A DNA stretch of 64,000 nucleotides from Cheilinus undulatus (GCF_018320785.1 NC_054866.1:40463000-40526999), one strand, 5' to 3'. Counted from the first letter of the stretch, positions 12,100-24,944 are shown. The notes: generated by a model from the letters alone, not told the origin. A program made the numbers and translations.

Positions 12100-12757
12100 C
12101 TGCAGATCCTCCTGAACATCTCTCCAGTTAGTCGTTGACAGTATTGATGGTTTGTTTCTAGCTTTAATGTTTATTGAACTTGTATGTAAATACATTTACT
12201 GTTATCTATTTTTATGCAATGTGCATTTTATTCTTGGAATTCAAGTGCAGAAGAAAACAACTTGATATTTATGTAGGTGTAATATTTAACATATAGCTTG
12301 CAAAGCTAATTATTTATAGATACAAAGTGAATTGTTGTGGGCATAATGAGGCTTTAAGGACTTAAAGCTTCTCTGTGAATGTTTGATTTAACTGTGACTT
12401 CATGCATTTTGTTGTATTATGTCTGTACACTTGACTTGTTAAATATCTTAAATGGGATGCACTTATTAGATATAGACTTCTTGTTTCAAGGCAATCAACA
12501 AGTAAAACTTCTTTGATAAGACATTTTACTTATTACAAGAAACACAGGCCTTCTTTTTGAGAGGTTAAGGGGGCTAAAAGAAGATGCTTATCTCAGCTTG
12601 TCTGGTGATTATGGCTTCTAATTAGTGTAAAGAGATATTTTTTTAACTAGAAATAGGCAAACACACTCTCAGATTTAATTTTTGTGTTGTTCTTCATTGC
12701 TGAAAGACTTTGTGCTGACAATTATTTTTCACTTTTCTATACAGAGGGAGCATCAAA

Positions 12758-13693
12758 ATGCAGAACCTGTACAACATATCGTCTACTTTGGTGCTACACG
12801 GCTACAATCTCCCCTCTGAAGCCGTCATTCCTGCGTTTCTTTTCGCAAGTCTGAGCTACATGATCATCCTTTTCTGCAACCTCATCCTCATCCTCACCAT
12901 TGTACTGAACAAATCCCTGCATCACCCCATGTACCTCATCCTGCTTAACCTTCCCATCTATGACCTTATCGGGGCCTCTGCTTTCTTCCCACAGTTCATT
13001 AAAGAGATCCTGACAGATAGCAGGACTATGCAATACTCTGCGTGTGTCGCCCAGGCCTTTTTCATCCACATCTATGGAGGAGGGACTGTGTTCACGTTGA
13101 CTGCCATGGCCTATGATCGGTACATTGCCATATGCTGTCCTCTGAAATACAACACAGTGATGACGAATGCTCACATCATGAAAATCATCACAGGTGTGTG
13201 GGTGAGCAGTGTTGCCACTATGGGTGTGCTTTTCATTCTGCTTTTACGTTTACCTCGCTGTCGATCTGAACTCACCCTCACCTACTGTGACAACCCCAGT
13301 CTGCTAAGTCTGGTCTGTGCTGACACCACCATCAACAACATCTACGGCCTCTTTGTGGTGGCCGTCTCACAGGTAATAGCTAACGGGATGATATTGTACA
13401 CGTATCTGCAGATCCTTCTAGCATGCTTTAGATCTAAAGGCACAGACACAAAAGCCAAAGCTCTGCAAACATGTGCAACACACATGGCTGTGTATCTGCT
13501 GCTGGAATGTCTGGGTCTGTGTACAATCATATCCTACAGGGTACAGAGGATTTCACCTCATCTGAGGAGGTTTTTGGGGATGTCTACGCTGATTTTCCCA
13601 CCAACGCTGAATCCGATCATCTATGGATTGAGAACTAAAGAGATTAGAGACAAATTCATTCACTTTGTTAAAAACAAAATCCTTCCATTTTAA
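12758..13693 (+). CDS. Odorant receptor, subfamily A member 2
   Basis: The product is a 311-residue type 1 odorant receptor. It has an N-terminal glycosylation site NIS (residue 6), LHHPMYLILLNLP in loop 1/TM2 (54-66), MAYDRYIAICCPLKY (117-131), the loop 2 signature YCDNPSLLSLVCADT (176-190) shared with the first OR, KALQTCATH (234-242) and the canonical TM7 motif PPTLNPIIYG (281-290). The frame is whole and has a single coding exon. A splice acceptor ends at 12744, which fits a 5' UTR intron. The alignment to the receptor at 7181 runs without gaps over most of its length, so the two are tandem duplicates, though old ones. An AATAAA at 14075-14080 is a possible poly(A) signal. Confidence 0.96.
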   Translation: MQNLYNISSTLVLHGYNLPSEAVIPAFLFASLSYMIILFCNLILILTIVLNKSLHHPMYLILLNLPIYDLIGASAFFPQFIKEILTDSRTMQYSACVAQAFFIHIYGGGTVFTLTAMAYDRYIAICCPLKYNTVMTNAHIMKIITGVWVSSVATMGVLFILLLRLPRCRSELTLTYCDNPSLLSLVCADTTINNIYGLFVVAVSQVIANGMILYTYLQILLACFRSKGTDTKAKALQTCATHMAVYLLLECLGLCTIISYRVQRISPHLRRFLGMSTLIFPPTLNPIIYGLRTKEIRDKFIHFVKNKILPF

Positions 13694-16443
13694 TGCACCC
13701 TTTTGATTTGTTTTTTTTTTTTTGCAGAAAGCAAGAATTCTTTTTATTATCACTATCAATGCTTTATTTGTCATGCTCCATTTCAAACGAATTCCTGGTG
13801 ATTTTTAATATTTAGTGCCATATTTGAAGCACACAAGCCATTATAATTCAGTTGCCTTTCATTTATTTCTCCCTGGGCAGGCACAATAAATCCAGTGTTT
13901 TCTAGTTACGTGTTGTCTAATGTTGTCAAAAATGATTAAAAATTCAGCTCAAAACCACACCTTTCTTTGGCGACTGATGTGTTCTTTGTTTCACTTCATT
14001 TCTTATGTTGATTGCTTGATTTGTGAATCCAGTGTTTCGAAATATTGTGCTGTAACCATGTAGACATGCATGTAAATAAACAAATCATTTCATTGTATAT
14101 TAAAATCAAGACCTGAGCCTCCTCCATTAAAAATGACCTCAGACTACTTCAGTTGTAATTTGGACTTTCTGAATGAATCAGCTCAATCAATATGATATTT
14201 TAACACTGTTTGAATTAAAGGTGAATATTAGTTATACTTCTATTACATATCCAAAGAGAGACTGATGTTTATAGAATAAAAAGAATGGCAATGCTTCCCT
14301 TACACTTCAACTTCCCTTTTAAGTTCATGTGCTACTTTCTAAAAACCTTAGAAATAAATAATTAAAAGACATGATTCACTCCCACACAGAGTAGAGAGTT
14401 GATACAGTGTGCAGGTGTGTTTTTGACCGCTAATGAAATCATAGTAACAATTATAAACAAGAAGAAATTGAAACCAGCTCTTCATACTGTGTTCACAGCT
14501 CCAAAACAGAAGAGGGCGCCATAAGAACACAATACACAAAATCTTAAACAAGGGGGGGAAAAGATGGTCCCATCACAGAAAAATCTTTTGCTTCCAGTGA
14601 ACTTTGCTGCCATCTTGTGTTGTTTCAGGGCTCCTACATGAAAGTCAGACTGCATTTTACTCCCTTAAACCAGTCAAGGTGGAGGAATGTGAAATATAAA
14701 GCCAATCATGGAAAAGGTATGTTTGGAAGGGTCGAGACCTGGAGGGGATTTAAAAAAAAATATTGAGATAAATAAAGACTAGAACTAAATCAAATGTCAT
14801 CTTGGCTTTTACCAATGTAATATATTGCACTCTATTTCAATATTTTTAAATGAGACAAATGCACAGGAGGAAAATCAGCCAATTAAAATGTGTGATAATT
14901 TTGATCAACTCTGATATTTTCCTTTAAAACAAAACATGAAGGCTGTTGTTCATCTCAACCAAAGCATATTAATGATTATAACAGAATTTTCATTGTTTTA
15001 CTGCAGCCACATACTGTGTATGGTTCAATAATCTGCATCAAATGGATATATTTTGTTTTGAGATAAATATTTTCTTTGTTAAAGCAAAATCAAATTTAAA
15101 CAGAATATGCATGCATGCTTAAATGCATTGGGGTTTTTACCTTTGGGTTCAAGTTGGCAGTTGCCAGGGGCCTTGTGCTCAAAGGGGCTTCAAGATACAG
15201 TCAGTTCAAGTATGAATCAATTAATGAGGCATATATCAAAAATTACTTTTAGTGATTGTACCAGTGCTTCAAATGGGCTGGTACGCTCCACTTCTAAATT
15301 TTACCCCTTGGCGTACTGTGACTTTTGCCAACACACTGGGACTTCTCACCAGTTGTCAGTGCAGTCTCCTGTCCTCTCCACAGCTTACAGCTTTTATGGA
15401 TCATTCACAATAGCATCTTAAAAGACACACTGCCATGGTAAACTTCTCACTGAGTGCTGTAGCTCATCTACATGGACAAATTCACACAGTTCTGGACAGT
15501 TCAGTACGAGACCAGAGCATGCAGGTAGTAGCGCCTACGCTGAGGAGCCTGATGCTCCGCTAACACCTGTGCCTGCTGATACTGCCACCAAACAAGATGT
15601 CAACAACAATATTGAATAACAGAAGTTATTCCAAATGTATGGCCACACTGTTATCCAATATCAATAGAGTTATTCAAAATGCATGAACACAGAGTTAGCC
15701 AAAGGATCAAAGGAAGTACTTTGCGTACTTCAATTGGCTTATTGGAAAGAAAATCCTGGACACATGGTGTGAGGCAAAGGTGTGGTCAGCTCACAAACAC
15801 AGCAGGGACTCAGGGTGTCAGGGAGTGGAGAGGCTGTTTAATCTCTACATTTGGTGCTGACAAGGAAAAACAACTAAATTCAATGCATGAGAAACTGAAA
15901 TATCATTTATTATTCTATTCTATTTATGTTTTTGAAATGTAATTTGGTTGCCTATTTTAAAATTTAGTTATTTCATATTTAATATCACAGATCATTTCTT
16001 TAGATTTATTTTGGGCGTGTTGCCTCTATTTGGAGAGGACAGGACAGGGGGCAGGGTGGGACATCCGGAATAGAAAGTGAGAAATATTGATATAAACAGA
16101 CAAAACAATGACAAAATGTGTCATCCTTAATGCTCAGTAAAAAGAGAGTTTAGGAGCCACTAAAAGCGATAAACCTGTTGACCACAAGAGAGAATTTGAA
16201 ATGTGAAATATTTTGTCTAATGGGGAATTAGCATTTCATTAGTCTTATCTTCTTTAAGGAGCTTCATCATTTAATACTGTGTTTATTTTGTAGATGTTGT
16301 TCACTTTGATGTCATTTTTTATGTCAGTGTTGACACTGTGCTGGCTTTTAACAAAAGTGCCAGTGTGACATTCAGTCTTTAGTTTATGAGGATTTGACTT
16401 GGAAGTACCTGTGTTTTTATTATTTCTTTGAAGAAAAAATAGT

Positions 16444-16446
<3 letters not shown>
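13694..16446. other. Intergenic, no gene recognised
   Basis: This is 2.7 kb of AT-rich spacer. A poly(T) run lies at about 13713-13724. At 15985-16080 the words TTGCCTCTATTTGGAGAGGA and AGGACAGGGGGCAGGG look like an eroded end of the repeat family seen at 21375. No coding frame is convincing. Confidence 0.4.

Positions 16447-16500
<54 letters not shown>
16447..16500. repeat. (AT)n microsatellite
   Basis: An uninterrupted run of about 27 AT units. Confidence 0.98.
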
Positions 16501-16504
<4 letters not shown>

Positions 16505-16970
16505 TGCAATTCAGCAAAAAAAATGACTGATGTATGATTCTGATCTATATCGCCTGACCGTCTGTTATTGTGTGACACACTGACATTGGTTGATTAAGAG
16601 GAGTATCAGCATCATCTGATTTTTTTTTCCCACTTGAAGAACTGATGAAGACATGCATTTTGGATGTAAAGCAGGAATCGAGCCCCTCAGAAAGCTCCAA
16701 AATGTCCTCATATCAATCAAACTACAGTTGGGTAGAGCCTTATAAACATATTGAAGCAATGAACAGGGGGATTACTGTGTTAAAATAGAATGAAATAAAT
16801 AAAAATGTATGATTTATGGCAGAAGATCAGATATGGACCATATAATCACAGCTGACACGTTCCTGTGATGTCATGCTAAGGATGGAAAACTTCTTAAAAT
16901 ATCATCATGATGTGCTGTAAATCTATTTAGTTATTTAATGAACACGAAGATTATGTCTGCTGTTTTTATT

Positions 16971-17006
16971 TTATTGCTCCCTGATTGAAAAATCAGGGAG
17001 CAATAA
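16971..17006. repeat. Perfect 16-bp hairpin with GAAA loop
   Basis: TTATTGCTCCCTGATT is followed by GAAA and then its exact reverse complement. The arms lie at 16971-16986 and 16991-17006. No flanking transposon is recognised and the run of Ts expected of a terminator is absent. Confidence 0.85.
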
Positions 17007-17133
17007 GACAATGGACACTGAAAATCCGGAGATGGGCTAGACCACATTTTAAGTTATTATTTTTTGTTTTTATTACCCATTAGCTACCATCAGACTGAAG
17101 TTAAAAGTTAGTATCCGGCAGCTTTCAAAAAGA

Positions 17134-17210
17134 CAAAAAACAAAACAAAACAAAACAAAACAAACAAACAAACAAACAAACAAACAAACAAAAACAAAAC
17201 AAAATAAAAT
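17134..17210. repeat. (CAAAA)n / (CAAAC)n simple repeat
   Basis: A mixed CAAAA and CAAA microsatellite of about 75 bp. The minus-strand reading gives an artefactual Phe/Val/Cys-rich frame, not a protein. Confidence 0.95.
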
Positions 17211-17219
17211 CAGTGGAGC

Positions 17220-18500
17220 TAGAAGACAGAGCATAGTTAATGCTATGTGTAATTCATAGATACATTGCTTTTTTTCTAAGGTTTGCACAATTTTTTCCAA
17301 AATGATTATCAAAAGTATTTATAATTTTGTATAAGTTTCACCTGCACTAGAGACATGTGGAAATATTTAGACGCTGTAAATTTTTTGGTTATGATGCTCC
17401 TTCATATTTCATGTTTGGGTATCTCCAGTACTTCTCTGCCTTTGTTACAAAAAAGATGCTTAAAATATTCTGCTAACTTTAAATTTGTTATTTCAGTCAA
17501 TTGAATACAAGTTGAAATGGAGAAAAATTGAACTAGTTGATATTTTGACTTGGAGAGTTTTTAATAGCAGGTGTCGGTATCTGACCCAAACAAGGCTGTA
17601 AAGGTTAAACAGGAGCCTGGTAGAAGGATGATAAACAGCACAGAGTCAGTGGGTAGAGGCTGTTTTGTATCTGTGTCTGTGTACTGTGACGTTTCATTGG
17701 TGTACTTCTTGTTTTTGTTTTGAGGATATATTTCAGAGGAGAGGAGAAATGAATGTTATGTTTTCCATTTCTTTGCAGTGCTTGGTTTGAAATCTAGGAG
17801 ATGTAAGAAATTCTTTTTTCCAATCCTGATACTCTTGATGTCACGTTTACCAGTTGCTGACTGGTTAACTGTGAGGATGCTGTCACCAATCAGAGCATCT
17901 GTTCTCCCTCTGAACTTTAAGTGAATCACAACAATCCCTGTGTCATGGTTTCCTCCTCATGGTGACTGTTTCTATCTTTAACGCTGCTCATTAGATTAAT
18001 GACTTCTTTGTTTACGCGGTGTTGATGGGAAAGGCGTCAGTCAGCCCTCAGGGACGATTTTTTTCCTCAGCTCTCAGCACTGGTAATGAACCTCAGAGGG
18101 TTTGGTGACACACTGTCACAAACAGATACTGTTTTTGTTTTGCAACATTTCAAGCAGTGACTGACAAGAGAGTGAGACAAACAAAATCATCAAATGCTTT
18201 ATCTTTCAATGTCAGGGATGCTAACTTTAAAAAGTTTGACATAGAAATGCAAACTTATCAAATAAATTCAGGGATGTAGAGATGTAGATTGGTGAATTTT
18301 GCCATGAAAATCTACTACAATAACAAGAGTTTAGTAATGAGACAGAAATAATTACAGTAGGGGCTTTTCCTCTTCACTGATGTTCAATTAAAGGAGATAT
18401 TTTTAAGGACTTCTGGGTAATGACACACTGGACCATAAAGTTTGGTCCATACACTAATATTGCTTGATGCTTTTTTTGTATATCTTTGGTATTTGTTTTT
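17220..18500. other. Intergenic, no gene recognised
   Basis: AT-rich spacer with no recognisable repeat or conserved frame. Confidence 0.4.
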
Positions 18501-18519
18501 TTCATGCTTTTGTTTATTT

Positions 18520-18660
18520 AAAAGGATGGTTGATAGGGTTAGAAACAGGGATGAGAGAGTGTGGTATGACATGTGGCAAAGAACCCATAGGCCGGACTTG
18601 AACCCAGGCTATACTTAGGGTAAAACTTCACCTTTTAGGAAATCTGGTCCCCTTACAGGC
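18520..18660 (-). repeat. tRNA-like SINE family, decayed copy
   Basis: AACAGGGATGAGAGAGTG, GACATGTGGCAAAGAAC and AGGCCGGACTTGAACCC match the pattern of a repeat seen again at 21375 and 58340. TTGAACCC reads on the minus strand as a GGTTCAA-type B box, which suggests a tRNA-derived head. Confidence 0.5.
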
Positions 18661-19427
18661 CTTTTTAAATCTTTAAGTGAAAATACATTTGAATGTGTTT
18701 TCCATAATCAAGGAAAAAAATCCACCACATCATTGATTCTTCTGAGCCTCTGAAGACCTTCCAAATTTAGAGACCCAAAGTTTTACTTTTACATTGATTT
18801 ATGTTGTGTATAGCTGCTCAAGCAGTCATTATGAAGGCTTGATGATGATGTTTCAGTGGGTCACAGAGCTACTATGGCGCCATTCATGAGGAAGTTCACT
18901 TATGAGGTGAAAAAACCACAGAATTTTACATGAAACCACACATCCTGTGAAGAAAACAGAAACCTCTTAAGTTTAAATGTACTTGACCTTGGCAGAATAA
19001 TATGATCATGCACTCATGTTGAAAGGAATTACAAGTCAACCCCAGGAAGACAAAATAATCTGCTGTTTACACATTATTCCCATGTGAACTTATAGTTCTA
19101 CCGTTATCTCATGTCTCAAGCTGCTTAGGGCTGCAAGGCTGGATCACGGCCCAAGCGGAGTATGTGGAAATTGAAAGTTAGACAATTTCCCCTTGTCTTC
19201 TCATCTTTGTAAGAGACATATACATAATGGTACCCTGCATAAGAAGGCACACTGACTTTATTGGAGTGACATTAAAGTCTTTTATTGAATGTTGTACAGA
19301 GAATCATACTAGATTTCTGCATTTTGGAGAACATTTTAGTTTCACATGTAGACTGCCCTTTCTGTGCATTGCACTCTGGTTAGAAATGGCATCTGCCTGC
19401 ATTATTCCTGGTTTCAAATCTTTTTGA

Positions 19428-19636
19428 TTTTACACACCTCAACCTACATTACAGTTACTTTGGGCTTAGGTTTGAAATTAAAACTGTTTTAAGGATGATG
19501 CTCTGCAGGAGTGACAGTGATGTCATATGGCTGTATTCTTCTCTCTGTGGGGTGTCATACTCAAAACCTTTTCAATTTTAAAACCACTGCAGTATGGAGG
19601 ATGAAGTAACTGTAATGTAGATTGAGGTGAGTAAAA
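19428..19636. mobile_element. Small foldback MITE (209 bp)
   Basis: The arms at 19428-19460 and 19604-19636 are 33-base inverted repeats with 31 matches. The left arm starts TTTTACACACCTCAACC and ends TACATTACAGTTACTT. Between the arms are 143 bases without coding capacity. The size and structure fit a MITE. No target-site duplication is clear, so the superfamily is open. Confidence 0.7.
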
Positions 19637-19864
19637 TCTGAACAATTGTACTTACCTGAAGAATAATGCAGCTGAAAGACTTGACTATCCAGAAGGCACT
19701 GGATAATAATGGCAGTCTACCCAAATCTGTTTTCTAAATTTACACAAATATGTAGAAACCTAGTTGTTTTCATACAACATGCGTACATTTAGAGCACACT
19801 AATGTTAATTTAGTAAGTCAATATGTCTGAAAATGCAGGTTCCTTTTTAAAAGCGACCCTTTAA

Positions 19865-21068
19865 AGGAACCCTGCATGATCAGACCAGTTTATCTTGTTG
19901 GATAGATATTTGTTTTTCTAGTTTGTGTGCTGAACTAAAACACTCACTAGATATTTGCATTTTGAGTAATTTGAGTTTATAAACTCACAGGACGCTGCCA
20001 TGTTTTGGTCCTCGCTGGTGGTGTGACGGAAGAGTTCCTCAGCGCTCCTCGCCATAGCCATATTTACCTTATATCAAATATTTACCTCCACATCAGTAGA
20101 AAATATTTGAAATCTGTTTCTTGATGAAACAGCTTTCTGTTTCTACATGGTTACAGGTAAAGGCCGGCTCAGACTACATGATTTTTTTGGTCGTTCACGA
20201 CAGCACCATGTCAGACTATGCCACCAAAATCTTGTCCCGTCTTGGCCAACAGCCTAGCCACACTGCAAGAGTGATCCCGACCGCTCACCGTATGCTGACA
20301 TCACCCCTGTCTCCGCGACTGAGTGCGAGTTCACAGGTTGACGGGGAGGCGGGGAGGCGGGCCAAAGAGTGTCAAAGATGTATCAAGAGGAGGACAATGT
20401 GGACTGGCTCTCCTTCAGATAGGACTTAAGGTATGCATGTGATAACGTAAATAAAATAAAATAAAACGTACCCATTAGTTTTACAGAATAAAAGGGGATA
20501 AAAGTGGTAAATCTTGTAAATGATGATGCAAAGATAAGGAGTGAATGTTCTCCTGTTGTTAGACGTCAGGATTCACTTCGTTAACGTCAGGTCAGGGTGT
20601 CAAACTAGATGAAGATGTATGAAAAATTCTGACATGCTAGTCTTGTTGAATTGTGGTCGTGGGGCATCTTGGACTTGTTGTTAACTATGTCACACTACAA
20701 GACCGTTAGTCATTCCCGACTCTCAAAATTGTGCCCGAGTTTTGACCATTAGTCGGGCTTAAATCTGGCTGAATTCATGAAGTCTGTGCCGGCCTTAAAG
20801 AAACGCAGTACTAAAGGAATTTCGGTCTGCGCTTTTCAAAGTAAAAGTCCACTTTAGCGTTTCTTTGGAGAAACTCCCTTGGTATGTACATTCTGGTTTA
20901 ATTTTGAAAAGCTCTAAAACATGGCGGCCTCCCGGTGAGTTTATGAGCTCAAATTTACTCAAAATGCAGATATTTGGGGTATTTAGGGAGATTTTTAGTT
21001 CAATTTACATTTGAGAGATACAAATATCTATCCAACAAGATTAACTTATCTGATCATGCAGGGTTTCT
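19865..21068. mobile_element. Non-autonomous transposon with long inverted repeats, flanked by TTAA
   Basis: The left end AGGAACCCTGCATGATCAGA and the right end TCTGATCATGCAGGGTTTCT are inverted repeats. The homology runs inward for about 150 bases on each side, including ATCTTGTTGGATAGATATTTGT and the shared inner word GCCATGTTTT. Both ends abut TTAA (19861-19864 and 21069-21072), the target of piggyBac-type elements, but the superfamily is inferred from this alone. It carries no transposase. A second element is inserted at 20161-20795. Confidence 0.7.
20161..20795. mobile_element. Harbinger-like MITE nested in the larger element
   Basis: The ends read AGGCCGGCTCAGACTACATG and, reverse-complemented, AGGCCGGCACAGACTTCATG: inverted repeats with two mismatches in 20. 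The element is flanked by TAA on both sides (20158-20160 and 20796-20798), as PIF/Harbinger elements are. A frame of 102 codons inside (20121-20429) shows no domain. It must be younger than its 1.2-kb host element. Confidence 0.75.
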
Positions 21069-21374
21069 TTAAAGAAATATATTTCTCTATCCTTTTAAAC
21101 TTATGGAAAAGTGGTAAAAAAAAAAAAAGTTTTTAATCTATGGTACATATGGAAAGTGCGTTCACAGAAATGTGAACTGTCCCCACCTTTTTCCATATGT
21201 GGCTTTCCTTGCTCCGTCACCAGGTTTCCTCTGTGCTCTCATTTCCTTGAACTGAGTCTTGTATCAGCTGTTTTTTATTCGATGCCTGTCTTTACAGCTG
21301 GCCCTTCATCACACTGAGTGAACTGAACCTGCAAAATGGCAGAAAAAGTGTAATTACGTCTAATTTGATAAAAT

Positions 21375-21565
21375 GATGCCTTTTGTTGCCTTTATTGGAA
21401 AGACAGAACAGTGGATAGCTTCAGAAATTGGGGAGAGAGCGATTGGAGAATGACATGAAAGGAGCCATGGGTCAGGCCCAAATCAGGCTGCCTGCTTTGG
21501 AGACAAAAGCCTCTGTACATAGAGATGCAAACATAACCATGAGGCTAGCAGCCCCCCTTGAGGCA
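21375..21565 (-). repeat. tRNA-like SINE family, minus strand
   Basis: TTGCCTTTATTGGAAAGACA, GGGGAGAGAGCGATTGG, GAATGACATGAAAGGAGCCA and GCCTCTGTACATAGAGATGC occur in the fixed order of a common teleost repeat. Read on the minus strand it begins with a tRNA-like head and ends at the pyrimidine-rich side. Age unknown, strongly diverged. Confidence 0.6.
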
Positions 21566-24217
21566 TGGGTTTAACAATTATTTTGGTAAAGAGAATTAAG
21601 CCTGCAACAAAATGATGGGAAATTCTGTATACAGTTGAGAGCCATGGCATTCATTTTTCTTGAACTCTTGTGATAACTCGTACCACTAAACTGCTTTCAA
21701 ACTGACTGTCAACCCAAACCCAAAACAACATAAATGCTTCATGTAGAGGAAACGTGAACAGCATAAGAGTTATCATAACTTTGGTCCTAGTGCGATGAGT
21801 TTGTTCAAAGATGATGACGCTCAGAAGTATAGACACAAATGAGATCTAAGAGGAAGCTCATTAGTGTATCATGTCAGTAACTGTCTCAGGTGTGTGATTA
21901 AAATGTGCATGTGTCAGCATAGACCTCTTTCCATCTTTGTTCCTCAGTGAATTCCCATTTCAAAACACTCTTATGTAATGCCCCAGGATGGCCTGTTTTT
22001 CTTTACTGAGCCATAAAACTTCCTGCATCTGAGGCAAAAGTTTTCTCCTACTCTTTGTGGGAACAACTTCTCCTTTAGAGCTATTCATACCTGAATATAA
22101 TTCATCCTTTTCAGAGAGGCAGCTTTAGGTCTAAGTATTTAAAGCCACTAAATATGGTGGCCAAAGAACATATTTGATTGCAAAAATTTACACACAAAGT
22201 AAAGACAAATAAAACCATTTTCACAACATCTTTACTAAGAAACAATAACATAAAAGATGTTGGTGAAGAAAGGTAGATTTTCAGATAAGCACCACTGAAC
22301 CAAAATGAATAAAAACTCAATCTGAATAAAAACCAAACATGAATGTTCTTAAATGAAAAGATAAAATGTAAAGGCCTAGAGCTTCACTCGCATATTTGTA
22401 AAGAGAACTTTGATTCCTCTAAAGTGGCTATCTTACACAAAAAATAAAGAAACAGGCTACAGCTGATGCTCACTATTCAATATATAAAATAATTCTGCTT
22501 TTGATTTAATATTTACAATTTTTTTTTTAAAACTGCCTAAGAACCAGAATTTTGATGTTGATGAATCTTTCAAATCACAATTGCAAGGAATACAGTAAAC
22601 TGTGTTTGAATGTGAAAAGTTGAAATGTTTATATAACTTAAAGGAATTACTTTCTCTTTGTTATACGGCATTCCCAACCTGTCTTATAGATATTGCTTAA
22701 TTGTTATAATTATATTACCCATTCTAAAGCCATAACTATTACAAATAACTCAGTAATAATAAATATATAAATATGTGAGCATTCTCCAACTCCAAAACTC
22801 AAAATAAACATCTACCCTGTTAAACTTCAGCCACTTTTATGTTACCTTAAGGCCTTGGTTCCAAACATGGAGTCCAGGACCCCCTAGCAAGGCACCAGAG
22901 ATTGTGGGGGGGTGGGTGTCAAGACTCTAAGGTTGTTAAAATCAGTACTGCATTAACTAAAATCATGATATAACACATGAACAATTCATGCAATGGTCTG
23001 GATAAGAACATTTGTGTAGAGGGCTATTTAGTTTGGATTAAAAATAGAATAAAAATAAAAAAGACTGTAATTTTGACCACAATGGATCACTATTTTTTAG
23101 TGTCAGTCCAAAGTGGTGCAAATTTTAAGGGATTTGCAGAAGAGCTACCTTCTTGGTTAACTCAGACTGTGTGCTTCAAGACCTCTATTAAACACTGGGG
23201 ATAACAACAATACCTTTATCAGTATTCATTTAGACAAACACGGGGGTTTTGTGAAGGTGCAATTAACTCCTTTGGGATCAAGCATCCATTAGTGTTATTA
23301 AATTAATGAGTTAAAAGGTCCCACTGAGACCCAAGATAGAACTTCGCTGCAATGCAACGAACATTCAGTGCATTCTCACTGACTGGTAATTACTAAATGA
23401 TTGATAATAATGGAGAATATACACTCCTTACAAGAAATAAAAATATTTTATAGGACAATAATTTAATTTTAAATTAAAAAGCAATTAAAAGCAAAAAGAC
23501 ACAGAGGCATAGACTTGAGGTCCAGAGTTGGCTAGGCTCCTGAAAGCCCAGTCAAGGGGCCCTCAGCAGATGTTATATGATTATATCAATGGTTATTATG
23601 AATTTTGTTAGGAAGTCAGGAGGTGTCACAAATGTGGCCCTGGCGGTCATTCACCACAAAACTACAGGGGATAAAATTATTTTCATGGCTGATGTGTCCC
23701 AAAACCCTATGACTGCCTGACCAGGCTATATTCCTGCTTATAAAGTCTATTTCTGATAACCTTAACATCTTTTTAATAAGCTCACAACCTGATAATGAAC
23801 TGGGAAGAAGCATACAGCATTAGCCACAGCTACTTCAGAAAAAAACGATACAACAAGGGTCCCTAAACTTGTGCTTCATTGCATTATGCTCTGCTCCTTT
23901 TCTGTCAAAAAATTAACATAATAAGGGTAATTCCATAAAGTAAATACTGACCTTTCTGTCTTAGCTAGCCATGCAACTGCAAGACAGTTGTAGATTTACC
24001 CTCCAATGGTACACAGCTACCTGCCCCCAAGAGAAACAGAAACTGTGCAGAAGCTTCAGGTTTTCCTTTTATGGCAACAAAAGTTAAAGGGGAATACAGG
24101 ATTTATTTTTCTCCAGGAAGAAAGGACTTTTTATGAAAAAGTCAATAAATGACAGATCACTTGAACTACAGAGCTGATGTGTGATGCTAATTGTTCAGAC
24201 AAAAAGTTACCTGAGTA
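21566..24217. other. Intergenic, no gene recognised
   Basis: This is 2.6 kb of AT-rich spacer. A short run at 22855-22920 (ACCCCCTAGCAAGGCACCAG) hints at another eroded dispersed repeat. No gene is seen. Confidence 0.4.
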
Positions 24218-24225
24218 CTCTAACG

Positions 24226-24598
24226 CAGTGGTTCTCAAAGTGGGGGCCCGGACCACCTTTTGGGGTCACGGGACACAGAGGGAGGGTCGCCAGATGCCCT
24301 CTAAAAAACAGGGAGTATTTTAAAATTATTCATATTGTTTATTTTACCCATTTTTGATCAAAAATGTATGCATGAAATTAGTTAAGTATAATATAAAAAT
24401 GTGCTAATTAGGTGAGATTTATGCTGAAATCAAAGTAATGCTTAAAAAAACTTAAAATGTAAGTCTGCACATGACTATTCTTGACTGTGCATTGCTATGT
24501 TCAACTAAGCCTCAACCACCTTCAGGTACAGCGGGGGGTCCCTGGTCTCTTGCACCTTTATTTTGGTGGTTGGGGGCTGAAAAGGATGAGAACCACTG
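24226..24598. mobile_element. Second hAT-type MITE, older
   Basis: It starts CAGTGGTTCTCAAAGTGG and ends GGATGAGAACCACTG, so the outermost bases are inverted repeats of hAT type. The flanking octamers CTCTAACG and CTCCAACT agree at six of eight positions, consistent with a worn target-site duplication. It is 373 bp with no coding capacity. The interior differs from the hAT MITE at 9509, so it is a different subfamily. Confidence 0.75.
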
Positions 24599-24944
24599 CT
24601 CCAACTATTATCATTGCTTAAATCTAGGATGGCCAATGTTTTTGTGACCTTTCTCTCTTCAAATGTAGCATTCAACTGACCGATTCATCGATCAGGGACC
24701 CTGAAATGTCCCGTAGCAATGTTGGCATTAAAAGCAGTGCTGCAAGCTTTTATCATGATATATAACCTTTGTTCTTATCGTCCACTGGCATATCATTAAG
24801 AGCTTAAGACTTGACAGAAATCCTGTGGAGGAAATTCAACAGTAAGATTTGCACAAAAAGCACAAAGTATTAGGAAGGATTTTAAAAATATTGAAACGGC
24901 TTCAATTGAAGTCTAAGGCATTATAAAATTGCTTTTATTATTAC

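Noticed and set aside
12794-13174. 126-codon frame on the minus strand of the second OR
   Set aside because: It is antisense to a clear receptor gene and has no domain of its own.
15107-15421. 104-codon frame
   Set aside because: No domain, no codon-use bias visible, and no neighbouring splice signals.
17073-17312. Frame rich in Phe, Val and Cys on the minus strand
   Set aside because: It is the translation of a CAAAA/CAAA microsatellite.
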